15,775 nucleotides of DNA from Burkholderiales bacterium (lineage in GTDB: Bacteria > Pseudomonadota > Gammaproteobacteria > Burkholderiales > Burkholderiaceae_C): the NCBI GenBank assembly GCA_947462175.1, contig CANHOE010000018.1, positions 1-15,775 of the forward strand, in the 5' to 3' direction. Of this stretch, positions 6,885-13,807 are shown in pieces. How positions within the stretch are numbered: the stretch's first letter is position 1; each line of letters begins with the position of its first letter. Both the position numbers and the translations under genes were made by a program. A model generated the notes under the pieces. The model ran no database searches. It was not told where the DNA came from and saw only the letters and a program-made list of their open reading frames with translations.

Positions 6885-7505
6885 CACGGACAGCCAGATC
6901 TCGTTGCGCCGCAGGAACCAGGGCATGAACGGGGGGTTGTAGCGCGAGAAAACTGGCTCGCCAGCGGTGTCCACGCCGGCAGTTTTCAGCACGGACCGCA
7001 GCTTGTCCAGGTGCTCGGCATAGTTGGCGTCGGACCAAAACCCAGAGTAGCGAATCGCTGCGATGCGGCTCGCGGGAACCTCACGCAGGTAGACCCTGGG
7101 GTCGAGTGGTTCTGGGGCCGATGCCAGCGTCACACCCTTGGGCAGGACGAACTGGATGACGTAACTGCCGCCGGCTCCCGGCACGGCCGCCTGTGTCACC
7201 GGCGCGGTCATCTCCAGCCGCTGCGGGGCTGCCACCTGGGTGACGGGCGCGGTCATCTCGAACTTTTTCTCGCCCTTGTTCTTGCCGAAGATGTACCCGG
7301 CGAGGATCGGGAACGCCAGATTCCCGGCTTTTTCTGCATCGGCCTCGATGCGCACTTCAGCGACCACGTAGGGTGCGTACTGACGCAGTTCGACGTCGTC
7401 GAGGGTGCGTATCACATCGTAGGCGGGCTCTTCGATGGCTTGCGACAACACCGGCGTTGTGAGAACAGCCAGGGCGACAGCGATTCGAAGGCGAAGAAAC
7501 ATCAT
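6879..7505 (-). CDS. SOUL-family heme-binding-like protein, exported
   Basis: Predicted 208-residue protein of the SOUL/HBP family. An N-terminal signal peptide is visible: MMFLRLR, a hydrophobic run to about residue 20, then SQA before IEEPAYDVI, with likely cleavage after A23. The mature protein should act in the periplasm. Family features are VELRQYAPYVVAEV, the motif FEMTAPVTQ (82-90) repeated as LEMTAPVTQ (97-105), and the C-terminal FSRYNPPFMPWFLRRNEIWL. Doubling of the MTAPV motif is common in bacterial members. Some eukaryotic SOUL proteins bind heme or tetrapyrrole; for the bacterial ones the role is not established and no axial ligand can be named here. I preferred ATG 7505 because an upstream start would put polar residues before the signal peptide; ATG 7502 is equally possible. 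It lies 85 bp after the sixA-like gene on the same strand. Confidence 0.85.
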   Translation of the reverse strand: MMFLRLRIAVALAVLTTPVLSQAIEEPAYDVIRTLDDVELRQYAPYVVAEVRIEADAEKAGNLAFPILAGYIFGKNKGEKKFEMTAPVTQVAAPQRLEMTAPVTQAAVPGAGGSYVIQFVLPKGVTLASAPEPLDPRVYLREVPASRIAAIRYSGFWSDANYAEHLDKLRSVLKTAGVDTAGEPVFSRYNPPFMPWFLRRNEIWLSVP

Positions 7506-7540
7506 TTCCGAGTGTCGCTCACAAGAAACTCCGGGTCGTG

Positions 7541-7590
7541 CCAAGTGTCTTGGCCTCCGCTCGGTAGGTCACCGCCACCGAGCGGCGGTG
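7541..7590 (-). other. Overlapping inverted repeats between the sixA-like and SOUL genes
   Basis: Three dyads are packed here: CCAAG-TGT-CTTGG (7541-7553); CCGCTCGGT with ACCGAGCGG (7557-7565 and 7577-7585); and CACCGCC with GGCGGTG (7570-7576 and 7584-7590). The last two share bases and exclude each other. No U-tract follows in the direction of transcription, so this is not a textbook terminator. Confidence 0.45.
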
Positions 7591-8052
7591 TCACAGGCAA
7601 TCTGGCGCTTGCACAGCCTGCAGCACGACCTGCGTGTAACCCTCACGATCGCGATGACGGAACCACCATACCGCACCTTTCTTGATCGACCATTCCTGCG
7701 GCACGTCGGCCAGCAGGTGTGCTGCGACCAGTCCGAGTGTGGGCTGGTGGCCGATGACAAGCACCGGATCCGGCGACTCTGGCCATCGCGCAGCTTTCAG
7801 CAGGGCATCACCGCTGGCATGCGGCGCCAGAGCGTCCATGGTCTTGAAGTTCTTGCCCAGCGCTTTCGCCGTCTGCTGGCAACGCAAGGCCGGGCTGACC
7901 AGCACCTTGGTGCCCTGCGCCATTCGCTGGCTGAGCCAGTCGGCCATCCGTGCGGCCTGACGTTCGCCCTTGGTTGTCAGCCCGCGATCGAGGTCGTCTT
8001 GCCCTTCCCCGATGATGTGCGCTTCGGCGTGCCGCCACAGGATCAGGTCCAT
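7591..8052 (-). CDS. sixA: SixA-type phosphohistidine phosphatase (histidine phosphatase superfamily)
   Basis: Predicted 153-residue cytosolic protein. It opens MDLILWRHAEAH, where Arg7-His8 is the catalytic RH(G/A) motif of the histidine phosphatase superfamily. DRGLTTKGERQA (22-33), VSPALRCQQTA (52-62) with the second Arg, and VIGHQPTLG (99-107) with His102 complete the active-site set. The short length without the inserts of larger family members fits SixA, which in E. coli dephosphorylates phosphohistidine in ArcB and in the nitrogen phosphotransferase protein NPr. The start at 8052 has a GGAGG eight bases upstream, inside the end of ppk1, and lies 4 bp after the ppk1 stop. Other in-frame starts upstream would overlap ppk1. 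Context suggests co-translation with polyphosphate kinase. The true substrate cannot be read from the sequence. Confidence 0.88.
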   Translation of the reverse strand: MDLILWRHAEAHIIGEGQDDLDRGLTTKGERQAARMADWLSQRMAQGTKVLVSPALRCQQTAKALGKNFKTMDALAPHASGDALLKAARWPESPDPVLVIGHQPTLGLVAAHLLADVPQEWSIKKGAVWWFRHRDREGYTQVVLQAVQAPDCL

Positions 8053-8056
8053 CGCC

Positions 8057-10240
8057 TCAGCCTCCAGGGGCGGGCGAGGGCGCATCGGCGGCCGGGCGGT
8101 AGCGCCTGACCAGAGCCTGCTGCGCACTGACGCCATTACTCCCAAGGCGCGAGAAACTGCCATCGCTGTTCAGCATCCAGGCGTCGCGGCGGTCGTGCAA
8201 ATAAGGCACCAGACATTCGTCGATGACACGCTGCCGCAGTTCTGCATCACGTATCGGCCATGCCACCTCGATACGACGCAGCATGTTGCGGCTCATCCAG
8301 TCGGCGCTCGACAGGTAGAGAACCTCGTCGTCTTCGCCAGGGCCCCAGCGGAAATACATCACCCGCGTGTGCTCAAGGAACCGCCCGACCACGGACCGCA
8401 CTCGGATCCGGTCGGTTGCACCCGGCACCCCCGGGCGCAGCACGCAGGCACCGCGCACGATCAGGTCGATGTCGGCTCCGGCCTGGCTGGCGCGCACCAG
8501 CGCGTTGATCAGCATCGAGTCTGTCAGCGCGTTGATCTTGACAATGATGCGGGCAGGTTGCCCCGCCCGAGCTGCGTCAGCGACGCGATCGATGGTGTGG
8601 ATCAGCCGTCGGTGCATGGTGAACGGCGCTTGCAACATCTGGCGCAGCGGCTTCATCTTGCCGAGGCTGGCGAGCTGCTGGAAAACCGCATCCACGTCGG
8701 CGGTGAGTTCGGTATCTGCAGTCAGGTAACCCACGTCGGTGTATAGCCGCGCGGTCTTCGGGTTGTAGTTGCCGGTGGACAGGTGCGCATAGCGGCGCAA
8801 CCGTACGGTGGCATTGGGGTTCGCGCTGGCCGACACTTCACGCCGCGTCACCAGTAGCAGCTTGGCGTGCGTCTTGAGACCGACCACGCCGTAAACCACC
8901 TGCGCGCCCACCGCCTCCAGCCGCTCGGCCCAGTTGATGTTGGCTTCCTCGTCGAAACGCGCCTTCAGCTCGACGACAACCATCACCTCCTTGCCTTTGC
9001 GTGCCGCCTCGATGAGCAGGTCCATCAGCGGTGATTCGCTGCCGGTTCGGTAAATCGTCTGCTTGATGGCGAGCACCGCCGGATCATTGACCGACTCGCG
9101 CAGGAACTGCACCACCGGATCGAATGATTCGAAGGGATGGTGCAGCAGCACGTCACCCCGACGCAGTCGGGCGAAGATCGACTGATCACGCGGCAGGCCC
9201 TTGGCGGGCCAGGCGCCTTCATGCGGCGCAAAGCGGAGCGAGGGCAGCACGCTGCGATCATTGACCTGCTCGATCAGCTGGTTCAGCCGCACCAGATTCA
9301 CTGGCCCGTTGACCTGGTACAGCGCCTGTTTCGGCAAGTCGAACTGTTCCAGCAGGAATTCCGATAGCTCAGGTGGGCAGCTGCTGACAACTTCGAGGCG
9401 AATCGCCTGGCCGAAATGGCGCGAACTGAGCCCGGACCGCAGCGCCTGACGCAGGTTCTTCACATCGTCCTCGTCGACCTCGAGGTCGGAGTCGCGGGTG
9501 ACGCGGAACTGTGAGAAGGTCTCTACAGCACGTCCTGGAAACAGCTCACCGAGGTGGGCGCGGATCACGCTGGTCAGCAGCACGAAGCCCTGCTTGCCTG
9601 GCACCAGCGCGTCGGGCAGCTGGATCACCCGCGGCAGTACGCGCGGCACCTTGACGATGGCGATGGTGTTCTCGCGGCCGAATGCATCTTTGCCGCCGAG
9701 ACGCACGATGAAGTTAAGCGCCTTGTTGGCGACCAGCGGAAACGGGTGCGATGGATCGAGCCCGATCGGCACCAGCAGCGGTCGCACTTGTTTCTGGAAG
9801 AACTGGTCGACCCACTCGCTTTGCGCTTCGTCGCGGTCGGCGTGGTTCAGGATCACGATACCTGCGCGCTGGAGCAATGGCATCACTTGATCATTGAAGG
9901 CGGTGTACTGTTCGTCGATCAGCCGATGGGCTTCGGCGGTGATCGCCTGCACATCGGCATCGGTGACGCCGGCATTGGGCAGTCGCGAAGCCTCCAGGTA
10001 ATCCGCAAATCGCACTTCGAAGAATTCGTCGATGTTCGACGACACGATGCAGATGTAGCGCAGCCGCTCCAGCAGCGGCACGTCGTGACGCAGCGCTTGT
10101 GCCAGCACGCGACGGTTGAATTCGAGGATCGAGGTTTCCCGACCCAGCATCAACGCTGGATCTCCCGGTTGCAGCGCCTCCACCGGCTCTGGGGCGGTCA
10201 GGCTGTCTGCTGGGGATCTCGATGCGGGCTCAGTATTCAT
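8057..10240 (-). CDS. ppk1: Polyphosphate kinase 1
   Basis: Reversibly polymerises the gamma-phosphate of ATP into long-chain inorganic polyphosphate through a phosphohistidine enzyme intermediate. The 727 residues fit the family, with a short Pro/Ala-rich lead of about 30. Domain order is visible: the N domain starts at ETSILEFNRRVLAQAL (about 35-50); the head domain follows; the C1 domain includes HPFESFDPVVQFLRE and VVELKARFDEEANINWAERL; RRYAHLSTGNYNP carries His486, the predicted phosphorylated residue; and the C2 domain includes IVKINALTDSMLINALV and VLYLSSADWMSRNMLRRIEV. The start ATG at 10240 overlaps the stop of the metallophosphoesterase gene (ATGA), indicating translational coupling. 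No ppx exopolyphosphatase gene is adjacent; the next gene downstream is the sixA-like phosphatase. Confidence 0.97.
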   Translation of the reverse strand: MNTEPASRSPADSLTAPEPVEALQPGDPALMLGRETSILEFNRRVLAQALRHDVPLLERLRYICIVSSNIDEFFEVRFADYLEASRLPNAGVTDADVQAITAEAHRLIDEQYTAFNDQVMPLLQRAGIVILNHADRDEAQSEWVDQFFQKQVRPLLVPIGLDPSHPFPLVANKALNFIVRLGGKDAFGRENTIAIVKVPRVLPRVIQLPDALVPGKQGFVLLTSVIRAHLGELFPGRAVETFSQFRVTRDSDLEVDEDDVKNLRQALRSGLSSRHFGQAIRLEVVSSCPPELSEFLLEQFDLPKQALYQVNGPVNLVRLNQLIEQVNDRSVLPSLRFAPHEGAWPAKGLPRDQSIFARLRRGDVLLHHPFESFDPVVQFLRESVNDPAVLAIKQTIYRTGSESPLMDLLIEAARKGKEVMVVVELKARFDEEANINWAERLEAVGAQVVYGVVGLKTHAKLLLVTRREVSASANPNATVRLRRYAHLSTGNYNPKTARLYTDVGYLTADTELTADVDAVFQQLASLGKMKPLRQMLQAPFTMHRRLIHTIDRVADAARAGQPARIIVKINALTDSMLINALVRASQAGADIDLIVRGACVLRPGVPGATDRIRVRSVVGRFLEHTRVMYFRWGPGEDDEVLYLSSADWMSRNMLRRIEVAWPIRDAELRQRVIDECLVPYLHDRRDAWMLNSDGSFSRLGSNGVSAQQALVRRYRPAADAPSPAPGG

Positions 10241-11244
10241 GACACTAGTTTAGGGAGATTGAGAGCGGCATCGGCATCGGATTTGCCGAATACCGGGTGG
10301 GCGCCAGCCTCGCCCGACCGCGCCACGGACAAGCGTGTTTCGACGTCTGCCAGGCGCAGATGTTCGCTCCAATCGATGATTTCGAGACGACCATCGGCGT
10401 GCTCGACCAGCGCTGTCAGGCTCTCGACCCAGTCGCCGTCGTTGGCGTAGGTGATGCCGTCAATGTCGCGCAACTCAGCATGGTGGATGTGTCCACAGAC
10501 CACGCCGTGTGCGCCGCGCCGCCGGGCCTCGCGTGCCACCGCGACCTCGAAATCCCCAATGAAGTTGACCGCACGCTTGACCTTGAATTTCAGGTACTTC
10601 GAGAGGCTCCAGTAGGGCAAACCCAGGCGTGCACGCATCGAGTTCAGATAGCAGTTGAGCTTGAGAGTGAACTCGTACAGTCTGTCGCCGACGTGCGCGA
10701 GCCACTTGGCGCACTGAATCACGCCGTCGAACAGATCGCCGTGGACGACCCACAGCCGGCGGCCATCTGCGGTTTCGTGGATGCAATCTTCGGCCACCTC
10801 GATTCCGCCGAAGTCATGGCCCAGGTAGCGACGCGCGAACTCGTCGTGGTTACCGGGGATGAAAATCACCCGCGTGCCTTTGCGTGCCTTGCGCAGCAGC
10901 TTCTGAACCACATCGTTGTGCGCCTGAGGCCAGTACCAACTGCGTCGCAGCTGCCAGCCGTCGATGATGTCGCCGACCAGGAACAAGTGCTCGCATTCAA
11001 AATGCCTCAGGAAGGCCAGCAGCGCCACGGCTTGGCATCCAGGCGTCCCGAGGTGCAGGTCCGAGATCCAGACGCTGCGGTAATGCTGCTTTCCTTCACC
11101 TGCCTGATCATTCAGGCCCTCGCCGACGCGGTCGGTCGCTGCGCAATGAACCTGAGAATCGGTCCACGCGCGCAGCAGGGGCGGATCGCGTTGCATGGAA
11201 CCGAATGTTGAGACGCTGGTGTTACACAGCCATGGCGGTTTCAT
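10237..11244 (-). CDS. LpxH-like metallophosphoesterase (UDP-2,3-diacylglucosamine diphosphatase family)
   Basis: Predicted calcineurin-like phosphoesterase of up to 335 residues. The metal-binding motifs are intact: SDLHLG (Asp62, His64), VGDIIDGW (Asp92, Asp95), GNHDE (131-135), VVHGD (His168) and GHIHHAE (251-257). The segment WYWPQAHNDVVQKLLRKARK is characteristic of the LpxH-related family often annotated as UDP-2,3-diacylglucosamine diphosphatase; many members are not the genuine lipid A enzyme, so the substrate is open. The catalytic fold begins near residue 54. The N-terminal lead is not conserved, and ATG at 11196 (319 residues) is an alternative start; neither has a strong Shine-Dalgarno. 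There is no signal peptide. The stop overlaps the ppk1 start by four bases, so this would be the first gene of a metallophosphoesterase-ppk1-sixA operon. It is divergent from the permease gene at 11340. Confidence 0.85.
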   Translation of the reverse strand: MKPPWLCNTSVSTFGSMQRDPPLLRAWTDSQVHCAATDRVGEGLNDQAGEGKQHYRSVWISDLHLGTPGCQAVALLAFLRHFECEHLFLVGDIIDGWQLRRSWYWPQAHNDVVQKLLRKARKGTRVIFIPGNHDEFARRYLGHDFGGIEVAEDCIHETADGRRLWVVHGDLFDGVIQCAKWLAHVGDRLYEFTLKLNCYLNSMRARLGLPYWSLSKYLKFKVKRAVNFIGDFEVAVAREARRRGAHGVVCGHIHHAELRDIDGITYANDGDWVESLTALVEHADGRLEIIDWSEHLRLADVETRLSVARSGEAGAHPVFGKSDADAALNLPKLVS

Positions 11245-11267
11245 GACGACTCGGTGACAGTGGCTGC

Positions 11268-11296
11268 CTGACGCTGCCTAGGCGCCGGGCGATACC
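11268..11296 (+). promoter_or_regulatory. Possible sigma-70 promoter of the AI-2E-family permease gene
   Basis: CTGACG (11268-11273), a 17-base spacer and GATACC (11291-11296) resemble -35 and -10 boxes. The start of transcription would fall near 11303, giving a leader of about 37 nt before the ATG at 11340. Both hexamers deviate from consensus. Confidence 0.3.
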
Positions 11297-11339
11297 ATGC
11301 TGCACCGCCGACCCCGGACGCTACTTACCCGTTCTGAAC

Positions 11340-12413
11340 ATGGCCCAGCCCACCCCCGAACCTGCTCCCGTGCTTGTCAACAAAGTGTTCCTGTTCGTGC
11401 TGGTGGCCGTATCGCTCGCGTTCGGCTGGATCCTTTGGCCCTTCTTTGGTGCGCTGTTCTGGGGGGTGGTGCTTGCCATCCTGTTCTCGCCACTGCACCG
11501 CCGGCTGCTGGTCAAGTTAAACGGTCGTGGGTCATTGGCGGCTTTGGCAACACTGGCAGTGATCGTTCTGATCGTGTTGCTGCCGCTGGCGTTTCTCACC
11601 GCCTCGCTGGTCAACGAAGGCGCGGGCTTCTACGCGCGGGTGCAATCAGGTGAACTGGACTTCGGCCGCTATTTCGATCAGATCATGCAGGCACTGCCGT
11701 CATGGTTCATTGAGCGGCTCAACCAGTTCGGACTGGGCAATGTGGCGGCACTGAAGCTAAAGCTCAGCACCGCGCTCTCGCAGGGCGCCAGTCTGATTGC
11801 CACGCAAGCGCTGAGCATCGGGCAGAACACCTTTGAGTTCATCGTCAATTTTTTCATCACGATCTACTTGGTTTTCTTCCTGCTGCGCGACGGTGCCCGT
11901 CTCGCAAGTCGCATCAACGTTGCCATCCCGCTCTACGAACAGGACAAGCAGGAATTGCTGCTCAAGTTCACCACGGTCATTCGTGCTGCGGTGAAGGGTA
12001 ACGTGGTCGTCGCGATTGCACAGGGCGGACTCGGTGGCCTCGCGTTCTGGTTCCTCGGCGTCAATGGCGCCTTGCTGTGGGCGGTAATCATGGCCTTTCT
12101 GTCGCTGTTGCCGGCGATCGGCGCCGGGTTGGTGTGGCTGCCGGTGGCGCTTTACTTCCTGCTCACTGGCGCCGTCTGGGAGGGTCTGGGCCTGATCGCC
12201 TACGGGGTGCTGGTGATTGGCATGGTCGACAATGTGCTGCGCCAGATCCTGGTGGGCAAGGACACCAAGATGCCCGACTACGTGGTGCTGATTTCGACAC
12301 TGGGCGGCATGGCCGTCTTTGGCCTCAATGGCTTCGTCATCGGGCCGGTGATCGCTGCGATGTTCATGGCGGTGTGGGACATCTGCATCACCGCACGCGG
12401 AGGGAATCGATGA
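11340..12413 (+). CDS. AI-2E family transporter (PerM/TqsA-like permease)
   Basis: Integral inner-membrane protein of 357 residues. Hydrophobic segments are visible at about 15-48 (two helices), 67-90, 163-183, and a long run over roughly 220-345 (AIAQGGLGGLAFWFLGV, LLWAVIMAFLSLLPAIGAGL, LPVALYFLLTG, LGLIAYGVLVIGMVDNVLR, LNGFVIGPVIAAMFMAVWD). This gives seven or eight helices with a soluble stretch between about 90 and 160. LLPAIGAGLVWLP and the GLNGFVIGPV ending are typical of the AI-2E exporter/PerM family. Some members export the quorum signal AI-2 and others act in cation/proton antiport, so the cargo cannot be predicted. ATG 11340 gives an N-terminus leading straight into the first helix; the Shine-Dalgarno is weak. 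The stop overlaps the start of the lipoprotein gene by four bases (ATGA). Confidence 0.9.
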   Translation: MAQPTPEPAPVLVNKVFLFVLVAVSLAFGWILWPFFGALFWGVVLAILFSPLHRRLLVKLNGRGSLAALATLAVIVLIVLLPLAFLTASLVNEGAGFYARVQSGELDFGRYFDQIMQALPSWFIERLNQFGLGNVAALKLKLSTALSQGASLIATQALSIGQNTFEFIVNFFITIYLVFFLLRDGARLASRINVAIPLYEQDKQELLLKFTTVIRAAVKGNVVVAIAQGGLGGLAFWFLGVNGALLWAVIMAFLSLLPAIGAGLVWLPVALYFLLTGAVWEGLGLIAYGVLVIGMVDNVLRQILVGKDTKMPDYVVLISTLGGMAVFGLNGFVIGPVIAAMFMAVWDICITARGGNR

Positions 12414-12859
12414 GTGCCGGGCGCTTGATGGCGACCGCTGCGTCAGCAGCGTTGCTGCTGCTTGCCGGTTGCGCTGCCACGCCAGCCAGTGCGCCATCGC
12501 AAAACGCTTCACCGAAGTTGTTCGACGTCGCTGCCCATGAGGCCGCGATCTACGTCATTCGAAGCGAGCGGGTCGGCGGCGCCATTCCGCTGGAGGTGCT
12601 CATCGACGGGCAGCGTATCGGTGCGACGGTCGCAAGGTCATACCTCTACGCGGTGGTGGCCCCGGGGATCCGTTTGGTGGAGTCTCGAGGTGACATCCGA
12701 AGCACGCTCGAAGTCGACGCGAAGCCGGGAACGATCACCTACCTCTCACAGGTGGTGGAGCTGACTTACCTCAGTTCGCCTCGAACGCGTCTGCGACCGG
12801 TGCATGAATCACAAGGTCGCGAGTGGGTCAGGGAGTTGAAGGCAGCGCCGCCGCGTTGA
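12410..12859 (+). CDS. Small DUF2846-type lipoprotein
   Basis: Predicted 149-residue envelope lipoprotein. After MSAGRLMATAASAA comes a hydrophobic run ending in the lipobox LAGC, with Cys21 as the lipidated residue. Position +2 is Ala, not Asp, so sorting to the outer membrane is expected. The mature part (AAIYVIRSERVGGAIPLEV, VLIDGQRIG, YLYAVVAPGIRLVES, PGTITYLSQVVEL) is the all-beta pattern of DUF2846 proteins, whose function is unknown. The start has a good GGAGGG Shine-Dalgarno inside the permease gene, and the ATG overlaps the permease stop. This supports co-translation and choice of 12410 over the longer upstream open frame, which is a shadow of the permease. Confidence 0.8.
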   Translation: MSAGRLMATAASAALLLLAGCAATPASAPSQNASPKLFDVAAHEAAIYVIRSERVGGAIPLEVLIDGQRIGATVARSYLYAVVAPGIRLVESRGDIRSTLEVDAKPGTITYLSQVVELTYLSSPRTRLRPVHESQGREWVRELKAAPPR

Positions 12860-12870
12860 GCGAGCGACGC

Positions 12871-12884
12871 GCCGCCTCTGCGGC
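12871..12884. other. GC-rich hairpin between convergent genes
   Basis: GCCGC-CTCT-GCGGC forms a perfect 5-bp stem with a 4-nt loop in the 25 bp between the lipoprotein stop and the flgN-like stop. It has no T-tract on either strand. It could stabilise either 3' end, but termination is not demonstrated. Confidence 0.3.
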
Positions 12885-13313
12885 TCAGGCTAACAGCGAG
12901 CCGGCTCTGCCTGGACGTTGCACGCCGCCCTGCGCGCCGTAGACAGCAGACGTCTCGCGCGGCAGCAGCACGTCGATGGCCCGGTCGAGGGCCGCTGTGG
13001 CACGAGCCAGACTTTCGCGCTGGGCCGCGACGGTGCCGCTGGCGCTGGCGAGCCGGCGGCGCAGCGCTGGAGGCACTGGGCCGTTACGCGCAGCACGGGA
13101 AAAATGGTCCACGGCGTTCGACAGTGCGCGATGCAGTTCCGTCGCGTGCAGATCGATCGATGACAGATCGCGCGCCTGAAGAGCCGCGCTCAGCGACGAC
13201 AGCCGGTCTTCCACGGCACTGAGGGTCAATTCCAGTGCTGGATCAGCCGCGTCGCTCCTCGACAGGTGAACGAGGGCCGTGGTGCTCGGACGCTTCGATG
13301 GCGACGAATTCAT
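12885..13313 (-). CDS. flgN: FlgN-like flagellar export chaperone (by position and composition)
   Basis: Predicted 142-residue, largely helical protein. The middle (LELTLSAVEDRLSSLSAALQ through LARATAALDRAIDVLLPRE) has the heptad-like Leu/Ala spacing of FlgN, the type III export chaperone for the hook-filament junction proteins FlgK and FlgL. The C-terminus (SAVYGAQGGVQRPGRAGSLLA) is Gly-rich and probably unstructured, as in short betaproteobacterial FlgN proteins. It lies 25 bp downstream of flgM on the same strand, the usual flgA-flgM-flgN order. Direct sequence similarity to FlgN is weak, so the name rests mainly on position. The ATG at 13313 has no clear Shine-Dalgarno, suggesting coupling to flgM translation. 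Confidence 0.65.
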   Translation of the reverse strand: MNSSPSKRPSTTALVHLSRSDAADPALELTLSAVEDRLSSLSAALQARDLSSIDLHATELHRALSNAVDHFSRAARNGPVPPALRRRLASASGTVAAQRESLARATAALDRAIDVLLPRETSAVYGAQGGVQRPGRAGSLLA

Positions 13314-13338
13314 GGGCGAGTGCAGCGAGAAGATTCGG

Positions 13339-13668
13339 TCAGGACTCAGGCGTGGACTTCTTCAACAGTTCGGCGGCATTAGCGATCAGCTTGTCGGCGA
13401 TGGCGCCGGCATCGATCTTGAAGTCGCCTTTCTCGATGGCTTGTGAGATGCGATCGACCTTGGCACTGTCGAATTCGGCGGCACTCGTCGATCCGGACAG
13501 CAGACTGGCTGCGGTGCTCGACAAGGCCACCTGCACGCCGGCCTCGGTCGAGGACGCGGCTGCGGCCTCGGTGCTGCTGCGTGCGTTGGCCGGGGTCACT
13601 GCGGGTCCGGTCGGGGCGCTGGCCACGGGCAGACCCTGCGTCTTGTTGCTTGTGCTTCCGATGGTCAT
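13339..13668 (-). CDS. flgM: Anti-sigma-28 factor FlgM
   Basis: Binds and inhibits the flagellar sigma factor FliA (sigma-28) until the hook-basal body is complete, then leaves the cell through the flagellar export channel. The protein has 109 residues. The N-terminal half is Ser/Thr/Ala-rich and low in complexity, as in the natively unfolded export part of FlgM. The C-terminal half has the sigma-28-binding pattern (SAKVDRISQAIEKGDFKIDA, then AIADKLIANAAELL; about 68-102). GGGAGA six bases before the ATG supports the start at 13668. A sigma-28-type promoter lies about 50 bases upstream, so FlgM should be made both from the flgA transcript and as a late gene. Confidence 0.93.
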   Translation of the reverse strand: MTIGSTSNKTQGLPVASAPTGPAVTPANARSSTEAAAASSTEAGVQVALSSTAASLLSGSTSAAEFDSAKVDRISQAIEKGDFKIDAGAIADKLIANAAELLKKSTPES

Positions 13669-13719
13669 GAAATTCTCCCGACGGGCGGCGGAGTGAAAAG
13701 AGTCTTCAACATGATCTGG

Positions 13720-13746
13720 ATATCGGCCGCTCTGACACGGACTTTA
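13720..13746 (-). promoter_or_regulatory. Sigma-28 (FliA) promoter of flgM
   Basis: On the minus strand TAAA (13746-13743), a 15-base spacer and GCCGATAT (13727-13720) match the sigma-28 consensus TAAA-N15-GCCGATAA at every position but the last. It lies in the flgA-flgM gap and points at flgM, with a predicted start of transcription near 13713 and a leader of about 45 nt. Confidence 0.85.
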
Positions 13747-13755
13747 GGACTTTTT

Positions 13756-13782
13756 GGCTCTCCGGCGCAAACCGGCAGAGCC
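13756..13782. other. Hairpin between flgA and the flgM promoter
   Basis: GGCTCT-CCGG (13756-13765) pairs with CCGG-C-AGAGCC (13772-13782) around a 6-nt loop with one bulged C. In the flgA transcript it is followed by AAAAA, not U, so it lacks the feature of an intrinsic terminator. Readthrough from flgA into flgM is therefore plausible. Confidence 0.45.
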
Positions 13783-13807
13783 ACCGAGGCAACCCGCACC
13801 ATGCAAA

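Noticed and set aside
11340..12413. Naming the permease an autoinducer-2 exporter (TqsA)
   Set aside because: The family name is historical and members have different cargo. No quorum-sensing gene lies nearby, so only the family call is kept.
12871..12884. Bidirectional terminator between the lipoprotein and flgN-like genes
   Set aside because: The stem is only 5 bp and has no T-tract on either strand.
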